Assembly: GCA_964549155.1 (NCBI GenBank)
Contig: CAZJUG010000005.1
Location: 1 to 36,841 of the forward strand
Reading direction: 5' to 3'
Source: CAKZRD01 sp964549155
Lineage (GTDB): Archaea; Nanobdellota; Nanobdellia; Pacearchaeales; GW2011-AR1
DNA: 36,841 nt
The notes under the pieces are model-generated. The model worked only from the letters and a program-made list of their open reading frames with translations, did no database searches and was not told the DNA's origin. A program made the position numbers and the translations under genes. This document shows, piece after piece, positions 14,879-22,341 of the stretch. How positions within the stretch are numbered: position 1 is the first letter of the stretch; the number at the start of each line of letters is the position of its first letter.

Positions 14879-15616
14879 ATGGTTGAAACTAAAATCTCTG
14901 CAGGAGCATACGATTTAAATAAATTTCTTTTCGGAGGTTACGAAACTGACATAATCACAACTCTTTATGGTCCTGGAGGAAGTGGAAAGACAAATCTTTG
15001 TACACTCGTTGCAGTTTCACAGGCTAAGAAGGGAAACAAAGTTGTCTATGTGGATACCGAGGGAGGATTTTCTCCAGAGAGAGTTTTTCAAATAATGAAT
15101 GAGCCTCGAGAAAAGGTGGGGGAAGTTTTGAAAAATATTCTTTTGTTGAAGCCAACTTCTTTTAAGGAACAAGAAAAAGACTTTGAGAAGTTACTGCAGT
15201 ATGTTAATGGAGGAGATATTTCTTTGATTATTATAGACAGCATTGCTATGCTTTACAGGTTAGAACTTGCAGATGCAATAAAGACAAAAGAAGACAGAAA
15301 AATAAAAGAGGTCAATAGTAATCTTGCGACACAATTAAGAAAACTAAACGAAATCGCTCGGAAACAGAATATTCCTGTGATTGTTACAAACCAGGTTTAT
15401 TCTTTATTCGTGCAAGGAGAAAATCAAATTGATGAAGAAAGACAGGTTTCAATGGTTGGGGGGGATTTGTTAAAATATTGGTCAAAATGTTTAATTGAAC
15501 TTAAAAGAGGGAGCAATAGAAGAACATTAGTTTTGAAGAAACATCGTTCCTTGCCTGAAAAAAACTTGGATTTTGAAATTGTTAATTCTGGAATAAGAAA
15601 GAAGGGTTGGATTTAG
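14879..15616 (+). CDS. radB: RadB, archaeal RecA-family recombination protein
   Basis: A 245-residue single-domain RecA-fold ATPase. Walker A is GPGGSGKTNL (near residue 31), Walker B is LIIIDSIAML, and a NQVYS segment corresponds to the sensor region. It lacks the N-terminal helix-hairpin-helix domain of RadA, which identifies RadB, the paralogue thought to assist RadA in recombination and repair. TATA CCTTAAATAA at 14849-14858 lies 25 nt before the ATG. The stop overlaps the convergent MutS-family gene by 4 bp. Confidence 0.9.
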   Translation: MVETKISAGAYDLNKFLFGGYETDIITTLYGPGGSGKTNLCTLVAVSQAKKGNKVVYVDTEGGFSPERVFQIMNEPREKVGEVLKNILLLKPTSFKEQEKDFEKLLQYVNGGDISLIIIDSIAMLYRLELADAIKTKEDRKIKEVNSNLATQLRKLNEIARKQNIPVIVTNQVYSLFVQGENQIDEERQVSMVGGDLLKYWSKCLIELKRGSNRRTLVLKKHRSLPEKNLDFEIVNSGIRKKGWI

Positions 15617-17328
15617 TTCTTTCTCTTTCTCAAATTATCAAACAACCAAATAAAATAAGGTTTCTTCTCTGCCTTCGCCATTTTTTCTATAATTAATTCA
15701 GGAGTTGAGTTTGCTAACTTTCCTAGAACTGGATTGTGATCTACGATTAACTCATAATTCTCTGTTAACCCTTTAGCTTCTATTCCATCTATTCTACATT
15801 TTTCTGGTAACAGGTGTTGAACTTCTTGACCTAAATGGGTTGCAATTATCAAGAAACAATTTTTTTCTATAAAATACTCGGCTGTTGAAACGATAATCTC
15901 TCCAGCAACTCCAGGTTCTGTAACAGCTTCGATTTCATCTGCAAGAATTAAGGTTCTTTCTCCTGGATTAATCTCAGACATTTGAGTTAAAAGAGTTTCA
16001 AAAGCTCCCTTCGACATTGAGCCTTTATTCTTTGCAAAATAATAAATTTCTGTAAATAATGGAAGACTAACATTTCCAGAGACAGGCAAACCTAATTGAA
16101 ACAATGAGATTAGTTGAATTATATGTTCTATCAATGTTGTTTTCCCACCAGAATTCGCACCTGTTAAAATAGAACATCTATTTTCAGAATCTAAAAAAAA
16201 TGAAATGGGTTGAGGATTTGCAACATAAAGATTTTTTGAAGTTTCTATTCTAAAACCCTCTTCTATCTTCGGGAAATCATAGTCTTCCTTAACACATTTC
16301 TTCATTCCAGAAATAAAATCTAAATAAATAATTTCTGTTTCTAGTTTTCTCAATAACTTTGGTATCTCCTTTATTCTCTGAGAATCTCTCTTTATAGATG
16401 CTGCAGAGTTTGTGAACTCTAGGGTTGATTGTCTCTTTAAGAACGATTCCACTTCCTTTTCATCTAATTTTAATGGAACACTATCTTGAAAAAGTTCCCT
16501 AGGAATTCCAGATTCTGAAATTTCTCTTTCTAAAATATCTTTTATTTCCTTGGGTATACTCTTAACCAACAGCGAAACTACGGAATCTCCAGAAAGAGTT
16601 GTCTTCTTTATCGCAGACAAGATTTTTTCATTTATCTTAGAAAGTTCCAATTCAATTTCATCAAGACTTAATTTCTTAACTTTCTCAGAATCAATTAGTG
16701 GAATAAACGAATTTAGTTCATTTAATGTTTCTTGAATTTCTTGGGTTTTAGATTCCTCTTTCAATATCCTTATATTTTCTTTCCAAGCAGACAGAATAAC
16801 TAAAAACCTCTCTAGATATGCATCTTCGATACTATTTATAAAAATCGTTTGAGGAATTCTTTCTAACATCGAGCCAAAATTTTCACAACCCAATACTTGA
16901 ATAAGGTCATATTTTTCTAGACCTGCCAAATCCGAAGGATGATTCAAGAAAATTACTGGACAACCAAGTTCTTGAAGTTTCAGCAAACTAGATTCTTCTT
17001 CCGTAACAACAACTAAATCATATTTAGGTCTCCAGTTTGAAGAAGTTTTCTTCAATTTTTTCAGAAAACCATTCTCTATGGGGGAAATATGCTTGAAGAA
17101 TTCCTGTCTTTTTTTTATTTCCTCTCGAGAATTTGTAAAACTAAATAATTTTAATATCTGTTTTGTGTCCTCTAAACAAAAATTATTAGAGATTGTAGAT
17201 AAAACTTTTTGATTTATATCTTTTGCATCTTTTGTTTTAAAGATATTATAGTTGCTAGCTCTCACATTAGTTTTAGAAAAAACAGATAGGTTGTTCAACT
17301 CTATAAAGTTTAATATTTCATCTCTCAT
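15613..17328 (-). CDS. MutS-family ATPase (archaeal MutS2-like, without Smr domain)
   Basis: A 571-residue protein. The C-terminal ATPase has Walker A LTGANSGGKTTL and Walker B RTLILADEIEA followed by EPGVAGE, and a late ATHLGQEVQHL His switch, as in MutS proteins. The N-terminal half (about residues 1-330) is helical and coiled, corresponding to the core/clamp regions, but there is no mismatch-recognition domain I and no C-terminal Smr nuclease. Such MutS2-like proteins are thought to act on branched DNA. Start set at the ATG at 17328: CTTAAAAAG at about 17348-17357 is 25 nt upstream; a TTG start would add three residues. Confidence 0.85.
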   Translation of the reverse strand: MRDEILNFIELNNLSVFSKTNVRASNYNIFKTKDAKDINQKVLSTISNNFCLEDTKQILKLFSFTNSREEIKKRQEFFKHISPIENGFLKKLKKTSSNWRPKYDLVVVTEEESSLLKLQELGCPVIFLNHPSDLAGLEKYDLIQVLGCENFGSMLERIPQTIFINSIEDAYLERFLVILSAWKENIRILKEESKTQEIQETLNELNSFIPLIDSEKVKKLSLDEIELELSKINEKILSAIKKTTLSGDSVVSLLVKSIPKEIKDILEREISESGIPRELFQDSVPLKLDEKEVESFLKRQSTLEFTNSAASIKRDSQRIKEIPKLLRKLETEIIYLDFISGMKKCVKEDYDFPKIEEGFRIETSKNLYVANPQPISFFLDSENRCSILTGANSGGKTTLIEHIIQLISLFQLGLPVSGNVSLPLFTEIYYFAKNKGSMSKGAFETLLTQMSEINPGERTLILADEIEAVTEPGVAGEIIVSTAEYFIEKNCFLIIATHLGQEVQHLLPEKCRIDGIEAKGLTENYELIVDHNPVLGKLANSTPELIIEKMAKAEKKPYFIWLFDNLRKRKN

Positions 17329-17450
17329 GTGAACCAAAAAGAATCTGGCTTTTTAAGAATTTAGGGCTTTAGATTCCATTCTCAATTTATGAATTTTCTT
17401 ATGTACTCTCAATCCATTAGGTTTATATTTGGGCCAATATCTATTTTTTC

Positions 17451-18026
17451 ATGGATGAAAACTTTGTTTGTGATTATAAAAAAGGAAGAGGAGTAAGAAT
17501 CCTTGATTGGATTATCATTTCTGTGATAATCTTGATTAGTATTTATGCAATAATCAAATATAATTATTTTCAAGAAGAACTTTCCCATGGTGTTGAGAGG
17601 TATGGGGTTCTTGGTGTGTTTGTTTTTTCTTTTATATTAGAATCTATTCCCCAGTTCATCCATCCATTTTCTAGTGTTATATTTGCTTCTGGAATCGGAA
17701 TAAATGTCTTCATTGCTACATTTTTTTCACTTATTGGAAGTTTTGTTGGAGCAGTTGTTGCATTCGAAATTGGGAAAAGGTATGGTTTTAGACTTGTTTG
17801 CCCTCTATTTTCTGAGAAAACTCTTGTGAGGACTCTTAAAAGCTTAGACAAGTATGGCAATGTGTTTATACTAATTTCAGCAGTATCTCCATTTCCTTAC
17901 TTACCTTTAATTTTTGGTTCGTTAGGAATTAGGAGAAAATATTTTTGGTTGTATGGTATCCTTGTCAGGGCAATAAGCTTCATATTCCTGGGATTTTTAC
18001 TACAAATCGGAGTAAACATTCTTTAA
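17451..18026 (+). CDS. DedA/VTT-domain membrane protein
   Basis: A 191-residue protein with an N-terminal membrane helix (about residues 18-40) and a VTT (SNARE-associated, DedA-like) core: a hydrophobic helix with FSFILESIPQFIHP, a GSFVGAVVAFEIGKRYG segment that is the family fingerprint, and the re-entrant SPFPYLPLIFG loop near residue 145. DedA/VTT proteins are lipid scramblases or flippases. A TTTATATTTGGG stretch about 28 nt before the ATG is the likely promoter. It stands alone between two minus-strand genes. Confidence 0.87.
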   Translation: MDENFVCDYKKGRGVRILDWIIISVIILISIYAIIKYNYFQEELSHGVERYGVLGVFVFSFILESIPQFIHPFSSVIFASGIGINVFIATFFSLIGSFVGAVVAFEIGKRYGFRLVCPLFSEKTLVRTLKSLDKYGNVFILISAVSPFPYLPLIFGSLGIRRKYFWLYGILVRAISFIFLGFLLQIGVNIL

Positions 18027-18050
18027 GAATCATATATCTAAAAAATACAA

Positions 18051-19412
18051 CTAAATTTTCTTTAGCTGATAACCTTCTTTTGTATCCTTAATCTGCCAAC
18101 CTTCTTCTTTTAGCAAATCTCTCAATTCATCTGACTTTTTCCAATCTTTGTTTTCTCTAACTTTCTTTCTTTCTTCTGCAATTTTTCTTATTTCTTCAGG
18201 AATCTCAACTTCTTCTTTCTCAAAAAGTTTCAACCCCAAAACTTCATCCATTCTTCCTATAGTTTTATATTTCCCTTTTGCCTTTTCATCTCGGACTAAC
18301 TCCCAAAGAACTGCAAGAGCTTTTGGAGTGTTCAAATCATCATTCATTGCTTCGGCGAATTTCTCTAAATACTCTTTATTTATTTTTGAATCTTCTTGTA
18401 ATGAACCGCATATATTCTTGAGTTTTTTATAAGAAGTTTGTGCATTTTCTAATGCTTCTATTGAGAAATCTAAAGGCTTCCTATAAATTGTGTTTAAACA
18501 TAGATACCTGTAAGATAAAGAGAGAAAACCTTTTTCTTCTAGTTCCTCTAATGTATATAATCCCCCCTTAGACTTTGAAACCTTTTCTCCCTTGAATGTT
18601 AAAAACCCTGTATGCATCCAGTAGTTCACAAACTTTTTCCCTGTTGCTGCTTCGGATTGTGCAATCTCATTTTCATGGTGTGGAAATTTGTTATCTGCTC
18701 CACCAGTATGAATATCTATTGTTTCTCCTAAATGCTTCATAGACATTGCGGAACATTCTAAATGCCAGCCTGGAAAACCTCTTCCCCATGGAGAATCCCA
18801 TTCCTGCTGTCTTTTATCTTCAGGAAATGAAAATTTCCAAAGTGCAAAGTCTGTATTGTTCCTTTTCTCTTTCAATGTAACTCTTTTTCCAGCTTCAATA
18901 TTTTCTACATTTCCTGAGAGTTTTCCATAGTCTTTGAATTTAGAAGTATCAAAATAAATTCCATCTGAGGTTTTGTATGTAAATCCCTTTTTTTCTAAAA
19001 TCTTTAATAGTTCAATTTGTTCTGAGATATATTCGGTAGCTTTACACCAAATGTCTGGCTCTTGGATATTTAGTCTTTTGAAATCTTGCTTGAATGCTTC
19101 CCAATAGAAATTTGCAATGTCCTCGGCTCTCTTACCTTCTTTTGTAGCAGACTTCTCCATCTTATCTTCTCCCTCATCAGAATCTCCAGTCAGATGCCCT
19201 ACATCCGTAACATTCATGACTCTATTAACCTCGTAATCATTGAAAATTAATGTTCTAGTAAGAATATCTCCAAAAATATACCTAAGCATATTTCCTATAT
19301 GGGGGTAAGAATAAACCGTCGGCCCACATTCATAAAGTCTGACCTTTCCTTTCTCAATCGGTTTGAAAACTTCTTTTTTCCTTGATAGGGTGTTGTATAA
19401 CTTTAATACCAT
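18051..19412 (-). CDS. cysS: Cysteinyl-tRNA synthetase
   Basis: A 453-residue class I synthetase of normal size. It begins MVLKLYNTLSRKKEVF and has the zinc Cys and HIGH-type motif in YECGPTVYSYPHIGN, later ligands in LECSAMS and the GGADNKFPHHENE motif, and the KMSKS-type loop as KVSKSKGG. The C-terminal helical domain ends KEGYQLKKI. It charges tRNA-Cys; having a direct CysRS means the organism need not use the SepRS/SepCysS route. No anomaly. Confidence 0.96.
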   Translation of the reverse strand: MVLKLYNTLSRKKEVFKPIEKGKVRLYECGPTVYSYPHIGNMLRYIFGDILTRTLIFNDYEVNRVMNVTDVGHLTGDSDEGEDKMEKSATKEGKRAEDIANFYWEAFKQDFKRLNIQEPDIWCKATEYISEQIELLKILEKKGFTYKTSDGIYFDTSKFKDYGKLSGNVENIEAGKRVTLKEKRNNTDFALWKFSFPEDKRQQEWDSPWGRGFPGWHLECSAMSMKHLGETIDIHTGGADNKFPHHENEIAQSEAATGKKFVNYWMHTGFLTFKGEKVSKSKGGLYTLEELEEKGFLSLSYRYLCLNTIYRKPLDFSIEALENAQTSYKKLKNICGSLQEDSKINKEYLEKFAEAMNDDLNTPKALAVLWELVRDEKAKGKYKTIGRMDEVLGLKLFEKEEVEIPEEIRKIAEERKKVRENKDWKKSDELRDLLKEEGWQIKDTKEGYQLKKI

Positions 19413-19466
19413 GAATATTATAGAATTAAAAGGGTTTTTAATTGTTTACAAATAGCTAAGATATTC

Positions 19467-20033
19467 CTATTTTCCTGCAATAAAGTTCACATCCATAATC
19501 TGTGGAGAACCATAGGGCTCATCATTTGCCTTAGCAGATATTCTGAATCTAACTAAACAAAGAGGGTCTCCAATTTGAGTTTCAAATGTGACACGAGTAA
19601 CATAAGATTGACCACTCGCGATGGGAATTCCTTCTTCAGACTGCCCAACCGATATAAGACTCTCAATTTCTTCTTTGGTGTATCCATCACATTTCTCTGA
19701 AACTTTAGAATCGGAAACTTCAACAACATAGGAGAATGTTACATCTGAAGAAGCTCCACGCCTAAGGTTTGTTATTCCAATTCCAAATGCCGTAGGTTCT
19801 CCTTGCCGAACATCAATCTTTTTAGAACTTGGTGTGACTCCTATTTCTGTTTCCTTGCCATAAATATTTTTAAGTTCTTCCATCAGTTGATCATCGGTCA
19901 TTTTCAATGCATTCTCGGCTGAAGAAAATATATTCCTAATTAACATCAATCCCAAAATCAACATAGACATTGCCAAAACTATTACAACAATAGTGCTAAC
20001 ACTCAATTCCATTGCTGCTCTTTTGGACTTCAT
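19467..20033 (-). CDS. Type IV pilin-like / secreted protein with class III signal sequence
   Basis: A 188-residue protein. It opens MKSKRAAMELSVSTIVVIVLA: a short basic leader, then a 20-residue hydrophobic helix, the pattern of archaeal pilins processed by a PibD-type peptidase just after the Lys/Arg-Ala/Gly junction. The rest (about residues 40-188) looks like a beta-rich extracellular domain with two Cys residues (SEKCDGYT, DPLCLVRF) that may form a disulfide. Its ATG overlaps the stop of the small membrane protein gene upstream by 4 nt. A pilus assembly ATPase is not in the window. Confidence 0.7.
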   Translation of the reverse strand: MKSKRAAMELSVSTIVVIVLAMSMLILGLMLIRNIFSSAENALKMTDDQLMEELKNIYGKETEIGVTPSSKKIDVRQGEPTAFGIGITNLRRGASSDVTFSYVVEVSDSKVSEKCDGYTKEEIESLISVGQSEEGIPIASGQSYVTRVTFETQIGDPLCLVRFRISAKANDEPYGSPQIMDVNFIAGK

Positions 20034-20260
20034 TTTTTAAAAAAACTTTTCAGTGGTTTAATTGAAAGAATGATTGCCATTGCGAGAAAAGCCCATTTGA
20101 AATCTTCAATATCAGAAAAGAATTGAGGAATCAAATAAACTAAAAATAGTGTTCCGAAAAAAACCGTAAACTTAGTCATGACTATATCTGACATCGAGGC
20201 ACACCAATAACATTTTCTATCCTGAACCCTCTTCACTTCTTTCTTTACACTCTTTTTCAT
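20030..20260 (-). CDS. Small two-helix membrane protein, 76 aa
   Basis: From the ATG at 20260 the protein has a basic N-terminus (MKKSVKKEVKRVQDRK), a CYWC Cys pair, and two membrane segments (about residues 30-46 and 54-68), ending KPLKSFFKK. No family is recognised. An upstream TTG at 20266 is in frame, but TTTATAAA near 20281-20288 lies about 24 nt before the ATG. It is coupled by ATGA overlap to the pilin-like gene, so it may help that protein's membrane handling. Confidence 0.65.
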   Translation of the reverse strand: MKKSVKKEVKRVQDRKCYWCASMSDIVMTKFTVFFGTLFLVYLIPQFFSDIEDFKWAFLAMAIILSIKPLKSFFKK

Positions 20261-20319
20261 ATTCAATCTACATTTTAGAGGTTTATAAAACTTATTCTTT
20301 TTGAAAAACTTCCTTTTAA

Positions 20320-20375
20320 TTTTATAAAGACTTAAAAAGCCAAGATTTATTTAATTCATTAAGGGGCTGTAGCTC
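20320..20375 (+). repeat. 56-bp direct repeat, distal copy (tRNA-Phe promoter plus first 13 nt)
   Basis: Identical base for base to 20483-20538 with a 163-bp shift. It includes the CTTAAAAAGCC TATA region and tRNA nt 1-13 (GGGGCTGTAGCTC), stopping at the end of the D-stem 5' strand. Confidence 0.95.
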
Positions 20376-20482
20376 GACTCGAGATTTGCATCTCACAGAA
20401 TCGTCTTAAATTCTATTTTTGTTCTTGTTCGAAGCGAATCTCTCGGGAAGAGTGTCCGACTGAAGACCTCTTCAGCTATTCG
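20363..20482 (+). pseudogene. Outer, broken 5' part of a tRNA-Phe copy with a D-loop insert
   Basis: tRNA-Phe nt 1-13 are followed by a 69-nt insert made of short hairpins (GAGAT/ATCTC, AGAAT/ATTCT, TTCG/CGAA) and then by GGGAAGAGTGTCCGACTG and AAGACC (20445-20468), which match native nt 17-39 with a few changes. After that the tRNA likeness ends: CTGAAGA is answered by TCTTCAG, forming a hairpin, and CGAAT/ATTCG (20435-20439/20478-20482) closes the unit. The remains therefore span the D-arm and anticodon arm of a diverged tRNA-Phe. The promoter upstream is intact. Confidence 0.7.
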
Positions 20483-20538
20483 TTTTATAAAGACTTAAAA
20501 AGCCAAGATTTATTTAATTCATTAAGGGGCTGTAGCTC
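20483..20538 (+). repeat. 56-bp direct repeat, proximal copy
   Basis: This copy holds the promoter and nt 1-13 of the intact tRNA-Phe. TATA CTTAAAAAGCC (20494-20504) is 27 nt before the tRNA 5' end. Confidence 0.95.
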
Positions 20539-20597
20539 ATTGGGAGAGCGTCCGGCTGAAGACCGGTAGGTAGGGAGTTCGATTCTCCCCAGCCCCA
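20526..20597 (+). tRNA. tRNA-Phe (anticodon GAA)
   Basis: A complete 72-nt cloverleaf: acceptor GGGGCTG/CAGCCCC with discriminator A, D-arm GCTC...GAGC, anticodon arm TCCGG-CTGAAGA-CCGGT (loop with U33, GAA, G37), and T-arm GGGAG-TTCGATT-CTCCC. The first anticodon-stem pair would be U-U. G37 is present, as required for wyosine synthesis by the TYW1 encoded at 9557-10594. No intron; CCA not encoded. It is enclosed by partial copies of its own two ends. Confidence 0.96.
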
Positions 20598-20658
20598 TTT
20601 CTTTTTTGAGAATCGAACTTTCGATTACTTACATTCGATTTATGGAGAATGGAAGTCC

Positions 20659-20681
20659 CAGAAAAATTTTCTATTTTTCTG
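20659..20681. repeat. CAGAAA...TTTCTG hairpin element, copy 2
   Basis: CAGAAAAA/TTTTTCTG stem with a 7-nt loop, preceded by TGGAAGTC. It is followed after two bases by the outer tRNA-Phe 3' fragment. It is the relative of 5678-5698 at the tRNA-Ser locus. Confidence 0.6.
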
Positions 20682-20683
20682 AG

Positions 20684-20701
20684 CTCCCCAGCCCCATTTC
20701 T
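20684..20701 (+). repeat. Outer copy of the tRNA-Phe 3' end
   Basis: CTCCCCAGCCCCATTTCT repeats 20585-20602 exactly: the T-stem 3' strand, acceptor 3' strand, discriminator and 5 nt of trailer. With the outer 5' fragment at 20363 it could pair GGGGCTG/CAGCCCC plus AGCTC/GAGCT around the entire intact gene. From 20702 to 20850 follow more short hairpins and no gene that I can support. Confidence 0.85.
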
Positions 20702-20793
20702 ATTGAATCGAACGACCGAAGTAGGGAGCGAAAATTTCGCTTTGAATAAACTACTTTTATTCATGATTTTTATGAAATGCAAAATTTGAGTAG

Positions 20794-20818
20794 ATTCTCC
20801 CCACCTTTCTCCACTATG
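20794..20818 (-). repeat. Inverted 25-bp copy of a piece of the SPL-like gene
   Basis: The reverse complement of this stretch is identical over 25 nt to 22479-22503 inside the SPL-like radical SAM gene (codons for HSGERWGE). It lies between the tRNA-Phe locus and the first cassette gene. It also begins with an ATTCTCCCCA shared with the tRNA-Phe T-arm/acceptor junction. Confidence 0.8.
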
Positions 20819-20850
20819 ACTGGACATAGGGGGTTTTGAGAGGTGAAGGA

Positions 20851-21312
20851 TTATTTAGTTTTTATTAGTCCGCCAACATAATTCCTAAAACAAACCTTAC
20901 TTCCATTAAAATGAATATTCTCTTCCCCAATGAACCCCTCTATGTCTCCTTTCCAATTGTTTTCATAACCCCAAGAACCTCTCTTAAGTTTTTTTGGACC
21001 TCTAGCAGGGAATTCTTTTGGAGGTTTACTAATACACTTTTTTAGAAAACTGAATGCTTTGTTGTGTAAATCTTCATATTTTTTAAAAACTCCTCCCCTA
21101 TAAGACATTACCCAAATAACCTTTCCATTCAAAAAAACTCTTTCTTGACCACAATCAATTAAATTCCCAAAATAAGTATCTGTATAGGTGTACTTTCCCT
21201 TTTTTACAATATAGGTTTTTCCGCCATCTTCTGTTTTTTTGGGTCTTGAAAAAAAAGAAGCATAGGTTTTCTTCTTTGCATAAGAAATAAAATTAATTAA
21301 TTCGTCATCCAT
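20851..21312 (-). CDS. DUF5680 domain protein, copy A
   Basis: From the ATG at 21312 the protein is 153 residues, exactly as long as copy B (23135-23596). The two align throughout: ELINFISYAKKKTYASFF with LIEFLAKAKIKTFASQF, the TDTYFG/LDSYFG motif, the VIWVMSYRGG/VWKMRSQGG strand, FSFLKKCI/FSFLKKAL, FPARGPKKLKRG/FPVRGPRQFRKG, and YVGGLIK/YSGGTVR at the end. This is the DUF5680 pattern; biochemical function is unknown. A TTG start at 21366 is possible, but TTTAATAA at 21335-21342 lies 26 nt before 21312 and matches the paralogue's start. It is divergent from the radical SAM genes. Confidence 0.8.
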   Translation of the reverse strand: MDDELINFISYAKKKTYASFFSRPKKTEDGGKTYIVKKGKYTYTDTYFGNLIDCGQERVFLNGKVIWVMSYRGGVFKKYEDLHNKAFSFLKKCISKPPKEFPARGPKKLKRGSWGYENNWKGDIEGFIGEENIHFNGSKVCFRNYVGGLIKTK

Positions 21313-21406
21313 TCTTTTATAGTGTGTACCACTCTTATTAAATCTTTTTATTGGAATGCTCTCCAAATTATAATAAATAATCTTATAATCACTCTGGAGG
21401 GGTACA

Positions 21407-21414
21407 TTTAAATA
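21407..21414 (+). promoter_or_regulatory. TATA box for the radical SAM cassette
   Basis: TTTAAATA is centred 26 nt before the ATG at 21436. It is the only good promoter seen for the three overlapping plus-strand genes, so they probably form one transcript. Confidence 0.6.
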
Positions 21415-21435
21415 TACTAAAATCCTCTAAATTAA

Positions 21436-22341
21436 ATGAAGCACAGTATTATATGGAACATCACCCGGGCTTGTCCCTGGCATTGTGATTTTTGTTGTGT
21501 TGGAGCATTGTATGTTCCAAGAGAAGAACAGTCTCAACAAAAGAGACTAGAATCTCAAGGAATAGAACTTTCTTTAGATGAAAAACTGAGAATTGTAGAG
21601 AATTTAGATAACGATTGGTTTAAATTAGATGTATCTGGAGGGGAACCTCTTCTATTCGCCGATAATAGACATATAATCGAGAGGCTATCTTCAAAGTTGG
21701 GCAAGGAGAATCTTTCTGTAACATCTACTGGAAAAGGTCTTGAGTTAGTTAGCCCTGAATGGTTGCAAGACAATGTTTCTGAGGTGGGATTTACATATGA
21801 CTTTCCTAGAGAACATTCTCCAAATAGGCCTAAGGGATATAATCAATCTAATCTTAGTGCAATCAAGAATCTTGGTGGTACTGTCAGGACTATGGCCCAA
21901 ACTCCTTTGACTAGAGACAACTCAGATCCAGAAATTATTAGTGAGATTTATCAGAATTTGAAAGATGTAAATGTAGATACCCTTCTACTTATTGGACTTA
22001 AGGGGTCTGGCAGAGGTCATGGAAAAGAAAATTTGAATTTATCAAGAAAGGAGAGACTGAGGATAGTCAGGATCTACAAGGCCCAAGAGAGCCATTATAA
22101 TGGCCCAAAAATAAAATTAGCACCAAACTTATATGGCCCTCTTGTCGAGAAATTCGTTGGTTCATTTAATATAGATACTCAAGGAAGGCTATTGTCCAAT
22201 CCATGGTCCTATAATATAGATGGAACACCTTATGCAAGAGCCATAATGGGAGATTTAAAAAGTGAAAAGCTTTCTATTTTAGTAGGAAAATTGCTCCCTC
22301 AAGCATACTTAAGACAAGTAAAGAGGAATCTAGAAAAATGA
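21436..22341 (+). CDS. Radical SAM protein
   Basis: A 301-residue protein with the radical SAM cluster motif CPWHCDFC (CX3CX2C) near residue 13, a DVSGGEPLL glycine-rich motif near residue 64, and a TSTGKGLEL strand, giving a near-complete TIM-barrel core. No SPASM or second cluster motif is seen at the C-terminus, which is basic (LRQVKRNLEK). The substrate is unknown. Its stop overlaps the ATG of the SPL-like gene by 4 nt (ATGA). It is not one of the radical SAM families I can name. Confidence 0.85.
   Translation: MKHSIIWNITRACPWHCDFCCVGALYVPREEQSQQKRLESQGIELSLDEKLRIVENLDNDWFKLDVSGGEPLLFADNRHIIERLSSKLGKENLSVTSTGKGLELVSPEWLQDNVSEVGFTYDFPREHSPNRPKGYNQSNLSAIKNLGGTVRTMAQTPLTRDNSDPEIISEIYQNLKDVNVDTLLLIGLKGSGRGHGKENLNLSRKERLRIVRIYKAQESHYNGPKIKLAPNLYGPLVEKFVGSFNIDTQGRLLSNPWSYNIDGTPYARAIMGDLKSEKLSILVGKLLPQAYLRQVKRNLEK

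Noticed and set aside
20363..20696. A tRNA-Phe gene with a very long intron
   Set aside because: The middle contains a complete tRNA-Phe with its own promoter, and the outer parts lack the anticodon-arm junctions expected for archaeal intron splicing (bulge-helix-bulge).
20537..20827. A 96-codon open frame on the minus strand starting MSSHSGERWGE
   Set aside because: It overlaps tRNA-Phe and its outer 3' copy; its only protein-like part is the inverted 25-bp fragment of the SPL-like gene.
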